A DNA stretch of 64,000 bases from Bretschneidera sinensis. Lineage: Eukaryota; Streptophyta; Magnoliopsida; Brassicales; Akaniaceae. Below, piece by piece: positions 54,094-64,000 of this stretch (position 1 is its first letter; each line of letters opens with the position of its first letter). A model generated the notes under the pieces. The model searched no databases. It was not told the origin of the DNA and saw only the letters and a list, made by a program, of their open reading frames with translations. The position numbers were made by a program, and so were the translations under genes. The stretch lies in contig CM043702.1 in NCBI GenBank assembly GCA_023935145.1, positions 59,174,001 to 59,238,000 on the forward strand, written 5' to 3'.

Positions 54094-57000
54094 ATGACAC
54101 GTGGTCGTGCGAGAGCTAGAGGTAGAACTCTAAATCAGAGGGGACGTGGTAGACCCCCAATTTTTAGGAGGACTGAAGTAGAGGAGGAAGTTAAGTTTGT
54201 AGTTCCCTCAAGGGAACATGCTGATGGTGCAGCTAGTACCAGTAGAGTTGGGAGAGAACCTGAGGGTAGGAATGATGAATTAAAAGAAGCCCTTAATCGT
54301 GCTATGGAAATGATGAATGCAGCTGAAGAAAGGAGAAATGCAGTTGAAGAAAGGGCTAATAATTTACAGAGAAGATTTGAGGAAAGGGATAGGAGAGAAC
54401 CGGATGTGGTGAGACAAGAGGTTCCTGAAGGAAGGGTATTTACAAATGAGATGCAAGGGGATTGTTTTGTGAGGTTTCTTAAGTTTAAACCTCAGTCTTT
54501 TAGAGGATCTATAAATCCGGTGGAAGCTGAACAGTGGATCGAGCATGTGGAGAAATATTTTGAGGTCTTACCAGTGTCTGATAAACAGAAGGTTGCTTTT
54601 GCTTCGTTTATGCTGGAAGGTGAGGCTTCTCAATGGTGGAAGGATATTTTGCCTAGGATGAGTTCACGAATAGATCAACCTTTGACTTGGAATAAATTTA
54701 AGGATGAGTTTTTTTCAAAGTACTTTCCAGATACTTTTCGGGCACAACAAGAAAGAGAGTTTATCCACCTAAAACAGGGAAATTTATTGGTGGTTGAATA
54801 TGATAGTAAATTTATAGCCCTGTCGAGATTTGTACCTGAATTCGTGAATACAGAGCAAAGAAAATGCAAGAGATTTTTAAACGGGTTACACTACGAAATT
54901 CGTTCTAAACTCTCTTACATGGGCATAGGAAATTATGCTGTACTGGTAGATAAAGCATTACAGATTGAGAGGGATTTAATGGAGTTTAAAGGTAGGAGGG
55001 ATTGGTTGAAGAGAACTAGGTTTGAGAGATCTAGAGGTGGTAGCAGTATGGGTGTGCATGGCGGGAGACCACCTCAGAGGGGGCGTTCCTTGTCACAAGG
55101 AACTGTAGGGCAGACTCAGAGGCAAGCAGGATCTGTTACTTCTGTAGCTCAGAGTAATATCGATGGGATACCCCGATTTGGGAGGCAGACTATGGGAATT
55201 GGGAGTCATGGTAGAGGAATAAGTATGCCACCAAGAGGAAGTGGTAATCTGATGTATGACCGGGAGCCAATTATTTGCTTTAAATGTAATCAGATGGGAC
55301 ATTTAGCTCGGAATTGCCCTACGCAGATATGCTTTATATGTGGTGAGGGAGGACATGTTGCTGTAAATTGCCCAGCGGGAAAATCTACTGACGTAAGTGT
55401 TGGAAGCGTTGGGGGAAGATCAATGGAGAAAGGAGGTGGATCAGGGGGTGTGCGAGGCAGAGGTCGAGGATCAGTAGCAGAGCGAGGACATGGCAGTCAG
55501 ATTCAGTCCAGAGATGGCAGAGTCTATGCTTTGACCCAACAAGATGCACAAGCCACTCCTGATGTTGTTATGGGTATGATCTCTATTCTTGGTAGGCCTG
55601 CTAGATTATTGATTGATCCTGGTGCGACTCATTCTTTTGCATCTAGTAGTTATATGAAATCTATTGATGCTAGTGCTAGTCCTATGATGCATGCAATTAT
55701 TGTTGAGATTCCTACGGGAGATAGGATTATTATCAGAACAATCTATCAAGGGTGTGTGATTAATATTGCTGAAAGAGAATTTGAAGTTGATTTATTGCCT
55801 TTAGATATGACAGATTTTGATGTAATTCTAGGGATGAATTGGCTATCTGCATATCATGCTTGGGTAGATTGTTTTAGGAAAAATGTAGTGTTCAGGATTC
55901 CCGAACAAGAGGAGTTTAATTTTCAGGGAGAACGTAAGATACTTGCAAATTGTTTGATTTCTGCCTTAACTGCTAGTAAATGGTTGAAGAAGGGTTGTGA
56001 GGGGTATTTAGCTTATGTAGTGGATTCTAGCAAGGAGGGTAGAAAGTTAGAAGATATTTTGGTAGTGAAAAATTTTCTTGATGTATTTCCTGAAGAGTTG
56101 ACTGGGTTGCCTCCCAATAGAGAGATTGAATTTTCTATTGAAGTAATTCCAGGATCAACACCCATATCTATAGCACCCTATAGAATGGCCCCAGCTGAAT
56201 TGAGAGAGTTGAAAGTTCAGCTTCAGGAGTTGCTAGATAAACAGTTTATCCAACCTAGTACATCACCCTGGGGAGCCCCTGTGTTATTTGTCAAGAAGAA
56301 GGATGGGACATTGAGGTTGTGTATTGATTATAGACAATCGAATAAGATCACAATCAAAAATAGATATCCTTTACCCAGGATAGATGACCTATTCGAGCAA
56401 TTACAGGGAGCTAAAGTGTTCTCTAAGATAGACTTGAGGTTGAGATATCATCAATTGAGGATAAAAGAGGGGGACGTACCTAAAACTGCTTTTAGGACAC
56501 GTTATGGTCATTATGAGTTCTTAGTGATGCCTTTTGGGTTGACCAATGCTCCTGCGGCATTTATGGATCTTATGAACCGGGTGTTTAAACCATTCTTGGA
56601 TAGATTTGTAATTGTGTTTATTGATGATATTTTAGTATATTCTAAGAATGAAGAGGAGCATATGCGACATTTAGAGATAGTGTTGGAGATTTTGAGGAAG
56701 GAGAAATTATATGCGAAATTCTCTAAATGTGAGTTTTGGTTGAATGAGATATCTTTCTTGGGACATGTTGTGATGGGAGTGGGGATAGCAGTTGACCCAC
56801 AAAAAGTAGAAGCAGTGTTGAATTGGGTGAGACCCACAAGTGTAACTGAAATTAGAAGCTTTTTGGGGTTGGCTGGTTATTATAGAAGATTTATCCAAAA
56901 ATTTTCTATGATTGCTGTACCTTTGACTAAATTGACCAGGAAGAATGTGAAGTTTAGGTGGTCAGAGGAATGTGAGAGAAGTTTCCAACTGTTGAAAGAA

Positions 57001-58215
57001 AAACTGACTACTGCCCCAGTATTAGTGCTTCCTTCTAGTAATGAAGGATTTGTGGTCTATAGTGATGCGCCGCATCAGGGATTGGGATGTGTGTTGATGC
57101 AACATGGGAAAGTTATAGCTTACGCATCTAGGCAACTGAAAAACCATGAGAAGAATTACCCAACCCATGATTTAGAATTGGCTGCCATAGTTTTTGCTTT
57201 GAAGATTTGGAGACACCATCTATATGGAACTAAGTGCGAAATTTTTACTGATCATAAAAGTTTGACGCATTTACCAACCCAGAAGGAGTTGAATCTGAGG
57301 CAGAGGAGGTGGATGGAATTGATTTGTGATTATGATTGTACAATTCATTATCATACAGGAAAAGCTAATGTAGTAGCTGATGCATTGAGTAGAAAAGCTA
57401 CAGGGAGATTAGCGGTTATTGGGAGTCATAATACTAGCCTGATGATAGAATTAAGAAGAATGAGGATGCAATTGAGTGTCAATGATAAAGGAGTATTAAT
57501 GGCAAATATGGTGATACAATCTTCTATTATTGATCGCATATTTCAGATGCAGAGTAGAGATGAGGGGATAGAAAAGATCAGGCAGGAAGTGATGAGTGGG
57601 AAGTCAACTGAATTTAGAATTAGAGAAGATGGAATGGTAGTATTGGGGCATAGAGTTTGTGTTCCCAACGATGTGGAGATGAGAAAAGAGATATTAAGGG
57701 AGGCTCATGATTCTGTATATTCCATGCACCCAGGTAATAATAAGATGTACAAGGGATTGAAACAAAATTATTGGTGGTCAGGGATGAAGAAGGATGTAGC
57801 AGAATATATCTCTAGATGTTTGATTTGTCAACAGGTAAAGTCTGAGAATAGACATCCCGCAGGTTTATTACAACCTCTTCCAGTACCTGAGTGGCCATGG
57901 GAAAATGTAAGTATGGATTTTGTCTCTGGTTTTCCCCGTACCCAGAGAGGGCATGATGCTGTGTGGGTTATAGTGGATAGACTTTCTAAGTCTTCACATT
58001 TTCTTCCTATCAAAACTACATGGAGTCCAGAGAAGTTAGCTGAGTTGTATGTGGCAGAGATAGTAAAATTACATGGAGTACCCTTGAGTATCATATCAGA
58101 TCGGGATTCTAGATTTACCTCTAGATTTTGGAAGGGTTTCCAAGAAGCTATGGGTACACAATTACAGTTAGCTGAGTTCTTGGTCATGCTTTGGGTCGAA
58201 ATCATTAACAAATGA
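54094..58215 (+). pseudogene. Gypsy-2 gag-pol polyprotein, open for 1373 codons, truncated in integrase
   Basis: Starts at ATG 54094 ([11 protein letters not shown]). Domains: gag core about residues 125-300; two CCHC knuckles (C395-C408 and C413-C426); protease with DPGATHS at D508; reverse transcriptase about 715-890 with FIDD at D844-D845; RNase H about 985-1105; the integrase zinc region about 1205-1252; and the integrase core with Asp1275 and Asp1336. The catalytic Glu region, the C-terminal domain and the chromodomain are missing. The last ~15 residues (from about 1359) are read from unrelated flanking DNA. RT has DLRLRYHQL where Gypsy-1 has DLRSDYHQL and most relatives DLRSGYHQL; RNase H has SDAPHQ where Gypsy-1 has SDASHQ. 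No internal stop. Not competent for integration. Confidence 0.9.
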
Positions 58216-60083
58216 GTTCTTCTTGTTGATTTTCCCACGGACAACACCAATCCGTTGATGTTGAATTCGTGAAGGGTGATTCCACGAGCGTAGCGATGTA
58301 CATGCACACACTATAATAGAGAAAGCCTAGAAAGTCACTAGTGGACCGGAAGGGGTGCGCCTTTGGAGAGACTCTCTTATGCCTAATTATTTAATCTGAG
58401 GTTAGACTGAAAAGGTAAGAGAGCTATTGGCGACGAACCTGTGTAATAATGAGTCCCTTTATATAATGTTTGGAGTATAGCCTGTTTAGTAGTAACTTTG
58501 GAGCCAAACACCAAATAAACCCAAAATCTTTCAATTTACAGCAACATACAAGCATAGACTTTGTTCATTATGTAGCCAGAATCGATAATCTAGAATCTCT
58601 ATGCTTAGGGAGAATCATCTAAAATTGTTTCATAAAAAAATTCGGGCAAACAGAGCCTATTAATATCTTACAATACAAATTCAAACTCCAATCACAAGAG
58701 TAACATTCATCTAAAGATCATCATAGATTTTAAACACACAAGCTCATACAAGACAGGCTACGGCTCATAAGATCAACGTAAAGGCTCAACTTCATTAGGG
58801 ATTCATAATCGATACACAGCTTCTTAACTTAGTAATCACAGACATTCCAGCACAGACATATATCAAAACATAAGATCAACCAAAGAAGTCAAGAGAGTGT
58901 ACTTAAGGGCGTAGCGCGGTCAATTGCACAGCGGTCTCAGTCAGGGTGATGATATCAAATGGTCATGGTTCAAATTGAAGAGTAAAACCTAAATGACTAT
59001 TCCCCAAAATCTAAACCCTATTTCCCCCACTCACCGATTACAAATGAAAATGAGAAAAAGAACTTAGGATCTCTAGTGCTCGATTATTTGTCACTGATTT
59101 TCACGGAGAAACCATGACCAAAGCTTGAGCTTCTTTCGGTGTTTTCCTCTTCTCAAAGAGATCTTCCAATTCTCTTGCCCAGCCAAAAAAACCTCACCGA
59201 ATAACCCTACAAAATGAGAGTAGAATCATCATCTTTATAGCCAAAATCAAAAGGGTATTTGCGATGACCTAGAATCTCGCTATGGGTATGTGCGATGCAT
59301 CCAAGGGATGCCAACACGATGACAAACGATTATCTCCTCTGGCTGATGAGGCAAGGGATAAGGATTGGTAAGGTGGAGAGATAAGGTAAGAGAGGAACTT
59401 TCTAGAAGCTTCGCAAAAGGGAGGGATTGAGAACCATGGTTTGGGAGAGATAATTTGTGGGGGGGAATTAAGGTTGTCAATGGCGGTGATTACGGTCCCA
59501 GGTTTAGGGAAGGAAGATAGGATAACAAGAATTGGTGAGTGCGCACAAACGGGGAACTAGGGTAGAAGATGCGTTAACGAGGTTTAATAGGGTAGGGATT
59601 CGGGTTGGGCTGGACCGGGGTCAAGTATTGGGTTCTTGCGGGTTTAGGAATAGATTTGGACCTGAAAAATAGCATCGTTATGTAAAATAAAATTCACTAC
59701 ATAAAAATGTAGACTCAAATGAATGTTTATTTTCAATGGAAAAAATATATATAATTTTTTTTATCAATGTATTTTTTATTAAAATGTTAATTTTTTATAC
59801 ATAGATTGATTTTCTCAATCTATATAATTAGTAATTTTGTGAGATGTGATTTGACAGCATTTCACATCCAACTTAAGAGTGCAAATCAATCAATAATTGA
59901 ATTAAAAATTTCGGTTATCAAATTACATAAAAATAAATTAATTTTTAAAAAAAATATTTAATGATTTTTTCAAATTTTTGGTGATTTAGTATAATTAAAA
60001 TATAATTTCATAATCCGGTATACCAAAATATTAAAAAAAAACATTACATTTATTAAAATAAAAAAATTCATTCGATATTTTCA

Positions 60084-60137
<54 letters not shown>

Positions 60138-61425
60138 ACCGACATCAAAACAAATTATCAAAGTTCTAAAAAAATAATACCGATTATCGAAATAACGAAC
60201 CAAAATTTTTGGTTCGGTAATTCATTTTTTTTCCTACAAATACCCCTATCCAACTCTTTGAGCAATTTTTTACTTTCACAAAAATTGATAATTACTATCA
60301 TGCCATAGTCCAAAAATATGCTTCTTATATTTAGAATTTCAATGACAGTGTCTTTTGTTGTTAATGTTTTACCATTTAGTTTTTCTCTACATGTAATATC
60401 TTCACTAAAAGATATCAGTTATATAGTGATATAATTTATTTTAAATACTAAGATTGCTATATTTCGTGTAAATCTTCATTTTTCAAAGTAATATATAATT
60501 AATATATATAAGTACAATAAAGAATAAAAATAGTCAATAGAAAAAATACATGTTCTTAATAATTATTTTTATCTCTTTGTCTTAAAATTAGGATCCTCTA
60601 TACGTAATTGTTTGGCAAAAATTTATGACTATATATAGAATTTTTTATTTACAAAAAATTACTATGTAACTAAATCAATTAAATTAATTTTCTCAAAAAA
60701 TTAAGATTTAGTTTTATTCTATATAAGCAAGTTATTTATAGAAAAAAAATCATTACTCTATATGAACAAAATTTTCCACAAACAATTAATTAATTTGAAA
60801 TTAAATTTATTAAATCAATAAAAAAAATCAAGATTGATAAGCTCAAATTTAGGATACTTCTAGCCTATTTAAATCAAATTATACTTTTTCACTTTGATGA
60901 GAAAAATATACTCTTCCACTTCAAAAGTTCTATCACGATAAAAATTAGAGAACAAAACACCTCTAACAATTAAAACTAAGCAACATGTGTCTAATATGTT
61001 TTTTCTTAAGACAAAAAATATCACGGTAAACAAGTGATTTTAAGATCACTTCATCATAGTTATTTATATTCAATATAAATTTACATTATTAATTGTTGAA
61101 ACAAGACATGCCTAATAGATGTTGAGTGATTACCTAGAGACTACTTTTAAATTTGAATATTTTTTGTAGCACTTAACATAACTAATACCATATTTAGATA
61201 AGTTAAAACTTTTATCATAATTATTATTTTAGTAAAACGATAATCTAATCTACATATATTCTCTTAATATATTCATGATTTCCATGAGGTAGTAGTTGAC
61301 CTAAAAATTCCTAACATCAATAGTTGGTATTGTTCCATGAGGTGCCCAAATTATTATAACTTGAGATGATAATAACTAAGTCAATAGTTGCTGATTTTGA
61401 AAACTCCTAACATCAAGTGTGTTAT
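58170..61425. other. AT-rich intergenic DNA with a repeat-like first part
   Basis: At about 58370-58490 (CTCTCTTATGCCTAATTA, GACGAACCTGTGTAATAATGA, TTTATATAATGTTTGG) it resembles 36790-36920. From about 58900 to 59650 it is more GC-rich, with short minus-strand frames (for example 59280-59480) but no recognised protein. From 59650 to 61425 it is very AT-rich, with a TA microsatellite and TTCGGTTC-type motifs near 60205-60220. No gene supported. Confidence 0.5.
60085..60130. repeat. TA microsatellite
   Basis: About 23 uninterrupted TA units. Confidence 0.9.
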
Positions 61426-62362
61426 TGTTGGTATTTGTCTAAGGTTTGAACAAGGTTGGAAGAGGTCAAGCATGAAGTCCTTAAAAGCCTCAGCGCACTA
61501 GGAGTGTGCCTCAGCACAAAGCTGGAAAAAAGTGTGTGCATTAGGTCAGACCGTGGCCTTGCTCTTCCTAGGCAGCGGTGCCCAAAAGGTGGAAGGTGCT
61601 GGAGGAAGGCCAAGCCACGGTGCCCCCTCCCCAAGGCCTCGACACCCAGAAGCTGAGGAGTGTGTGCTCTGCCCTGGGCTGTTGCGCCCCCTTTTCTAGG
61701 CCGCGACGTCAGGAACATTGATGCACACATATGTAAACCTCTTCCATGGTTCGTGAGACATGTCAAAAACGCATAGCTTGACTAAGGAATGATCAAAGGC
61801 TATGGTTGATTGTTTATCTAGATCTAAAGGTGGATATTAACCCTCAAGATTGGACAAGAAGTTGGTGTACTATATAAAGGGTCACCTAGCTTCATTCTCA
61901 ACAACAATGTGACATAACTTGTGATCAAAAGTGAGAGAATTGTAAAGAGTGCAAAGACTCAAAACAAGAGAGAGTCATTTGTAAGGCTGGTTGTTTAGAA
62001 GAGTGAGTAGAATAGAAAGGGGATTGAAGGGCTTGTAAAGGGAATTTTCTTGGAAAAATTCTAAAGTAGTTCTTATCACTTTCTGTTTCTTCTTCTTCTT
62101 TGTTTCTTTAAGAACTTAGGCTTCTTGGAGAGGGGTTGCTGTGATTGTAAAAGAACCATTGATTAGTGCAGAGAGTTCAGGTGAACTCACGGGGATGTAG
62201 GCTATTGTCGAACCTCGATAACAAATCGCTTGTCTTCTTTCTTTCTTTCTTTCTTTCTTTCATTTCTGTTTCTGTTTTCGATTCCTAATCTTTACAAGTC
62301 ATTCTAGACTTGGGTGTTTGGAAGATCACCACCTGGGCATCTTGTCAAGGTGATTTTCAACA
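61426..62362 (+). repeat. Copia-2 5' LTR
   Basis: 937 bp, ends TTTTCAACA. TATATAAAG at 61871-61879; a CTTT microsatellite near 62237-62262; a GC-rich part at 61480-61720 diverged from the Copia-1 LTRs. Confidence 0.88.
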
Positions 62363-62363
62363 G

Positions 62364-62375
62364 TGGTATCAGAAC
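62364..62375 (+). promoter_or_regulatory. Copia-2 primer-binding site
   Basis: TGGTATCAGAAC, one base different from the Copia-1 site TGGTATCAGAGC. Confidence 0.85.
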
Positions 62376-62613
62376 CGGAGCAGCTAGTACAACCGGGTTT
62401 TGGAGCAACAGAAGGTATCAGAGGAAGACTCCAAGAATCAAAGAACAAACTTCTTGGGTGATTCAAGAACGGAGTAAAGATCAAGATTAGATTGTGTTCT
62501 TGAGGTGGATTCAAGAACAGTGTTGAGATCAATCTTCGATCGTGTTCTTGAGGTTTAGAAGAAGTTGAAAAGCATTTGTGGGTGCTGCACATATCTGGGA
62601 TCATATCTGCAAG

Positions 62614-64000
62614 ATGAGTTCAAATTTCGTTGTTGAGAAGTTTGATGGAAAGGAAGATTTTTCCCTATGGAAGCAGAAGATCAAGGCTATTCTTATGCAA
62701 CAGAAAGTGGACTTGGCTATTGGAGAAGATGATGCTTTTCCAGCAAGTATCACAGAAGACCAGCGGATTGAGATGAAGAAGATGGCTTACAACACCATTT
62801 TCTTGCATATGTCAGATAGTGTCACAAGGGAGTAAACTAGATGAGTTGTTTCTTACCAAAACTCTCCCTAACAAGATTTATCTTCTTAAAAGAATCTTTG
62901 CTTTTAAAATGGATCCTTGTAAAGAGTTGCAAGATAATCTTGATGTCTTTAATAAACTAGTTCAAGATTTGGCTAGTTGTAGTATTAAATTCTCGGCTGA
63001 ACAATTAGCTGTTATGTTATTAAATTCTCTTCCTGATTGTTTTGATAGTTTAATTAATGCAATTGAATATGGAAGAGATACACTAACCAAAGAAATTGTG
63101 GTCAATGCTATAAAGGCTCATGATTTCAAAGCCAAGAGTAGGGAGGCGGGAAGGGCTGTTCGTAAGAGGAAGGCCAGCAACTCGGAACGACAGTAGCAAC
63201 CATGGCAACTACCGGGAGAAATCAAGAGGTAGAGGGTAGAGCACATTCCAAACCAAGATTTGGAGGAAAGAAGTTCTTCTACTGCAACAAGGAGGGTCAC
63301 TTCAAGAAAGATTGCAAGAAGAAGTTGTGGGATGAGAGAGGGAGAAGCCATACCAACAATGGAGTGGCTTCGGTTGCCAAAGGAGAACAGTAAGATGATG
63401 TTCTTGTTGTGTGCTCAAATGTGAGCAGGAGGCAAGGCAGCGAGAAATGGATTCTGGATTCTGGGTGCACTTATCATATGTGCCCTCACAAGGAAGTGTT
63501 CAAGAATTTCTAGGAAATCAATGATGGAAGAGTTTTCTTGGGGAATGACAATTCTTGCCAAGTGAGGGGGATTGGAGACATCCAGTTAAGGATGTTTGAT
63601 GGAGTCACAAGGTTGCTGCGGAATGTGAGGTATCTTCCAGATTTGAAGAGGAATTTGATCTCATTGGGGTAGCTAGATTCCAAGGGGTATACATACAAAA
63701 CAGATGGAGGAAAGATGAAGGTGACCAAGGGATCTTTGGTAGTGATCAAAGCAGCAATAAAAGATGGACTCTATGAGATGATCGAAGAGACAAAAATCAA
63801 GGATCAAGCAGCAAGCTTGATGGCTGAGATGGATAGGGCAGCCCTTTGGCACACTCGCTTGGGACATATGAGTGAAAAGGGCCTGCAAGTTCTTAGCAAG
63901 GATGGTCTACTTGGAGGAGACAAAGTAGAGAAATTGGATTTCTACGAGTGTTGCGTTCTTGGGAAGCTACACTGGGTCAGCTTCAACACCGGAGTGCACG
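62614..64000 (+). pseudogene. Copia-2 gag-protease-pre-integrase relic (partial)
   Basis: Gag starts at ATG 62614 (MSSNFVVEKFDGK) by alignment with Copia-1; an upstream in-frame ATG at 62578 is less likely. A 35-bp deletion near 62834, relative to Copia-1, shifts the frame. A second small indel near 63146 returns it to the first frame. The zinc knuckle at about 63274-63315 has Phe for the first Cys but keeps the last Cys, the reverse of the Copia-1 defect. The protease keeps DSGCTYHMC near 63457-63483. A TAG at 63670-63672 sits at the same codon as the TAG at 14140 in Copia-1. The pre-integrase region (LWHTRLGHMSEKGL) is intact to the window end. Confidence 0.88.

Larger units (their letters stand above)
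51992..58169 (+). mobile_element. Gypsy-2: 3'-truncated Ty3/gypsy chromovirus (Tekay/Del-like)
   Basis: Has a 1999-bp 5' LTR, a perfect PBS and a continuous gag-pol frame, but similarity to Gypsy-1 stops at about 58169 inside integrase. No integrase end, polypurine tract or 3' LTR follows. It lies inside the minus-strand Athila-like element. Its open frame makes it much younger than Gypsy-1. Confidence 0.9.
61426..64000 (+). mobile_element. Copia-2: Ty1/copia element of the Copia-1 family, running off the window
   Basis: The 5' LTR starts TGTTGGTATTTGTCTAAGG, as in Copia-1, followed by PBS, gag, protease and the GAG-pre-integrase region, where the window ends. The likely target duplication copy is GTTAT (61421-61425); its partner is outside. 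The copy already carries a 35-bp deletion and stops. Confidence 0.9.

Noticed and set aside
59280..59480. 66-residue minus-strand ORF in the more GC-rich gap
   Set aside because: Considered as a 5' exon of a host gene, but there is no recognised domain, no splice-supported continuation and no clear start context.
61422..61766. GC-rich 114-residue minus-strand ORF
   Set aside because: Lies within the Copia-2 LTR, antisense to it, with no conserved counterpart in the Copia-1 LTRs.

Overview
This window is intergenic DNA from a large plant nuclear genome, most likely a eudicot. It is made almost entirely of nested transposable elements. I see no convincing host gene, no rRNA, tRNA or CRISPR array, and nothing bacterial. 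The plant assignment rests on a Mutator-like (MULE) transposase relic with a GT-AG intron, Ty3/gypsy chromovirus and Athila-type polyproteins, Ty1/copia polyproteins, plant primer-binding sites (TGGTATCAGAGC and TGGCGCCGTTGCCGGGGA), and high AT content with TA microsatellites.

Positions 1 to about 30.87 kb are one old MULE split into pieces by later insertions. Its transposase relic lies at 1-473, 10497-11958 and 17953-18900, with a convergent GRF zinc-finger pseudogene at 30077-30415. Four things sit inside it. (i) A non-coding ~1.14 kb element (474-10483) has candidate 13-bp flanking duplications. (ii) That element is itself interrupted by a complete Tekay/Del-like gypsy element (Gypsy-1, 1019-9882, target duplication GTTAG). 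(iii) A complete copia element (Copia-1, 11959-17947, target duplication TGTAT). (iv) A tandem LTR-internal-LTR-internal-LTR array of an internally deleted Athila-like element (19329-29395, target duplication GTTAT outside the whole array). The transposase frame stays open across insertions (i) and (iii) when the insert is skipped, which supports this order of events.

Positions 30.87-37.43 kb are AT-rich and have no gene. They hold a TA microsatellite, degenerate arrays of CCCGA-type short repeats, a diverged internal duplication and a SINE-like segment. A third, heavily decayed gypsy element (Gypsy-3, 37436-44267, target duplication AAATG) follows, with a 912-bp hAT-like element inside its integrase region. 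It is flanked on the right by a 54-bp-period minisatellite (44.3-44.86 kb).

Positions 45096-51991 hold the 3' part of a minus-strand Athila-like element: one LTR, an env-position ORF with a single internal stop, and a pol relic. It is cut off inside reverse transcriptase by Gypsy-2 (51992-58169, plus strand), a Tekay/Del-like element. Gypsy-2 keeps a 1359-codon uninterrupted gag-pol frame but ends abruptly inside integrase, with no 3' LTR. After an AT-rich gap, a second copia element (Copia-2) starts at 61426 and runs off the window.

None of the autonomous-type elements is intact: stops, frameshifts, lost catalytic residues and truncations are visible in each. The most unusual items are the tandem three-LTR array whose two units encode the same 534-residue protein, a cluster of 20-bp hairpin modules with a compensatory base change in the Tekay-type LTRs, the MULE with a convergent GRF pseudogene, and the reading frame that survives an otherwise unclassified insertion. 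All identifications are by eye from sequence. Lineage names and element borders without target duplications are inferences.
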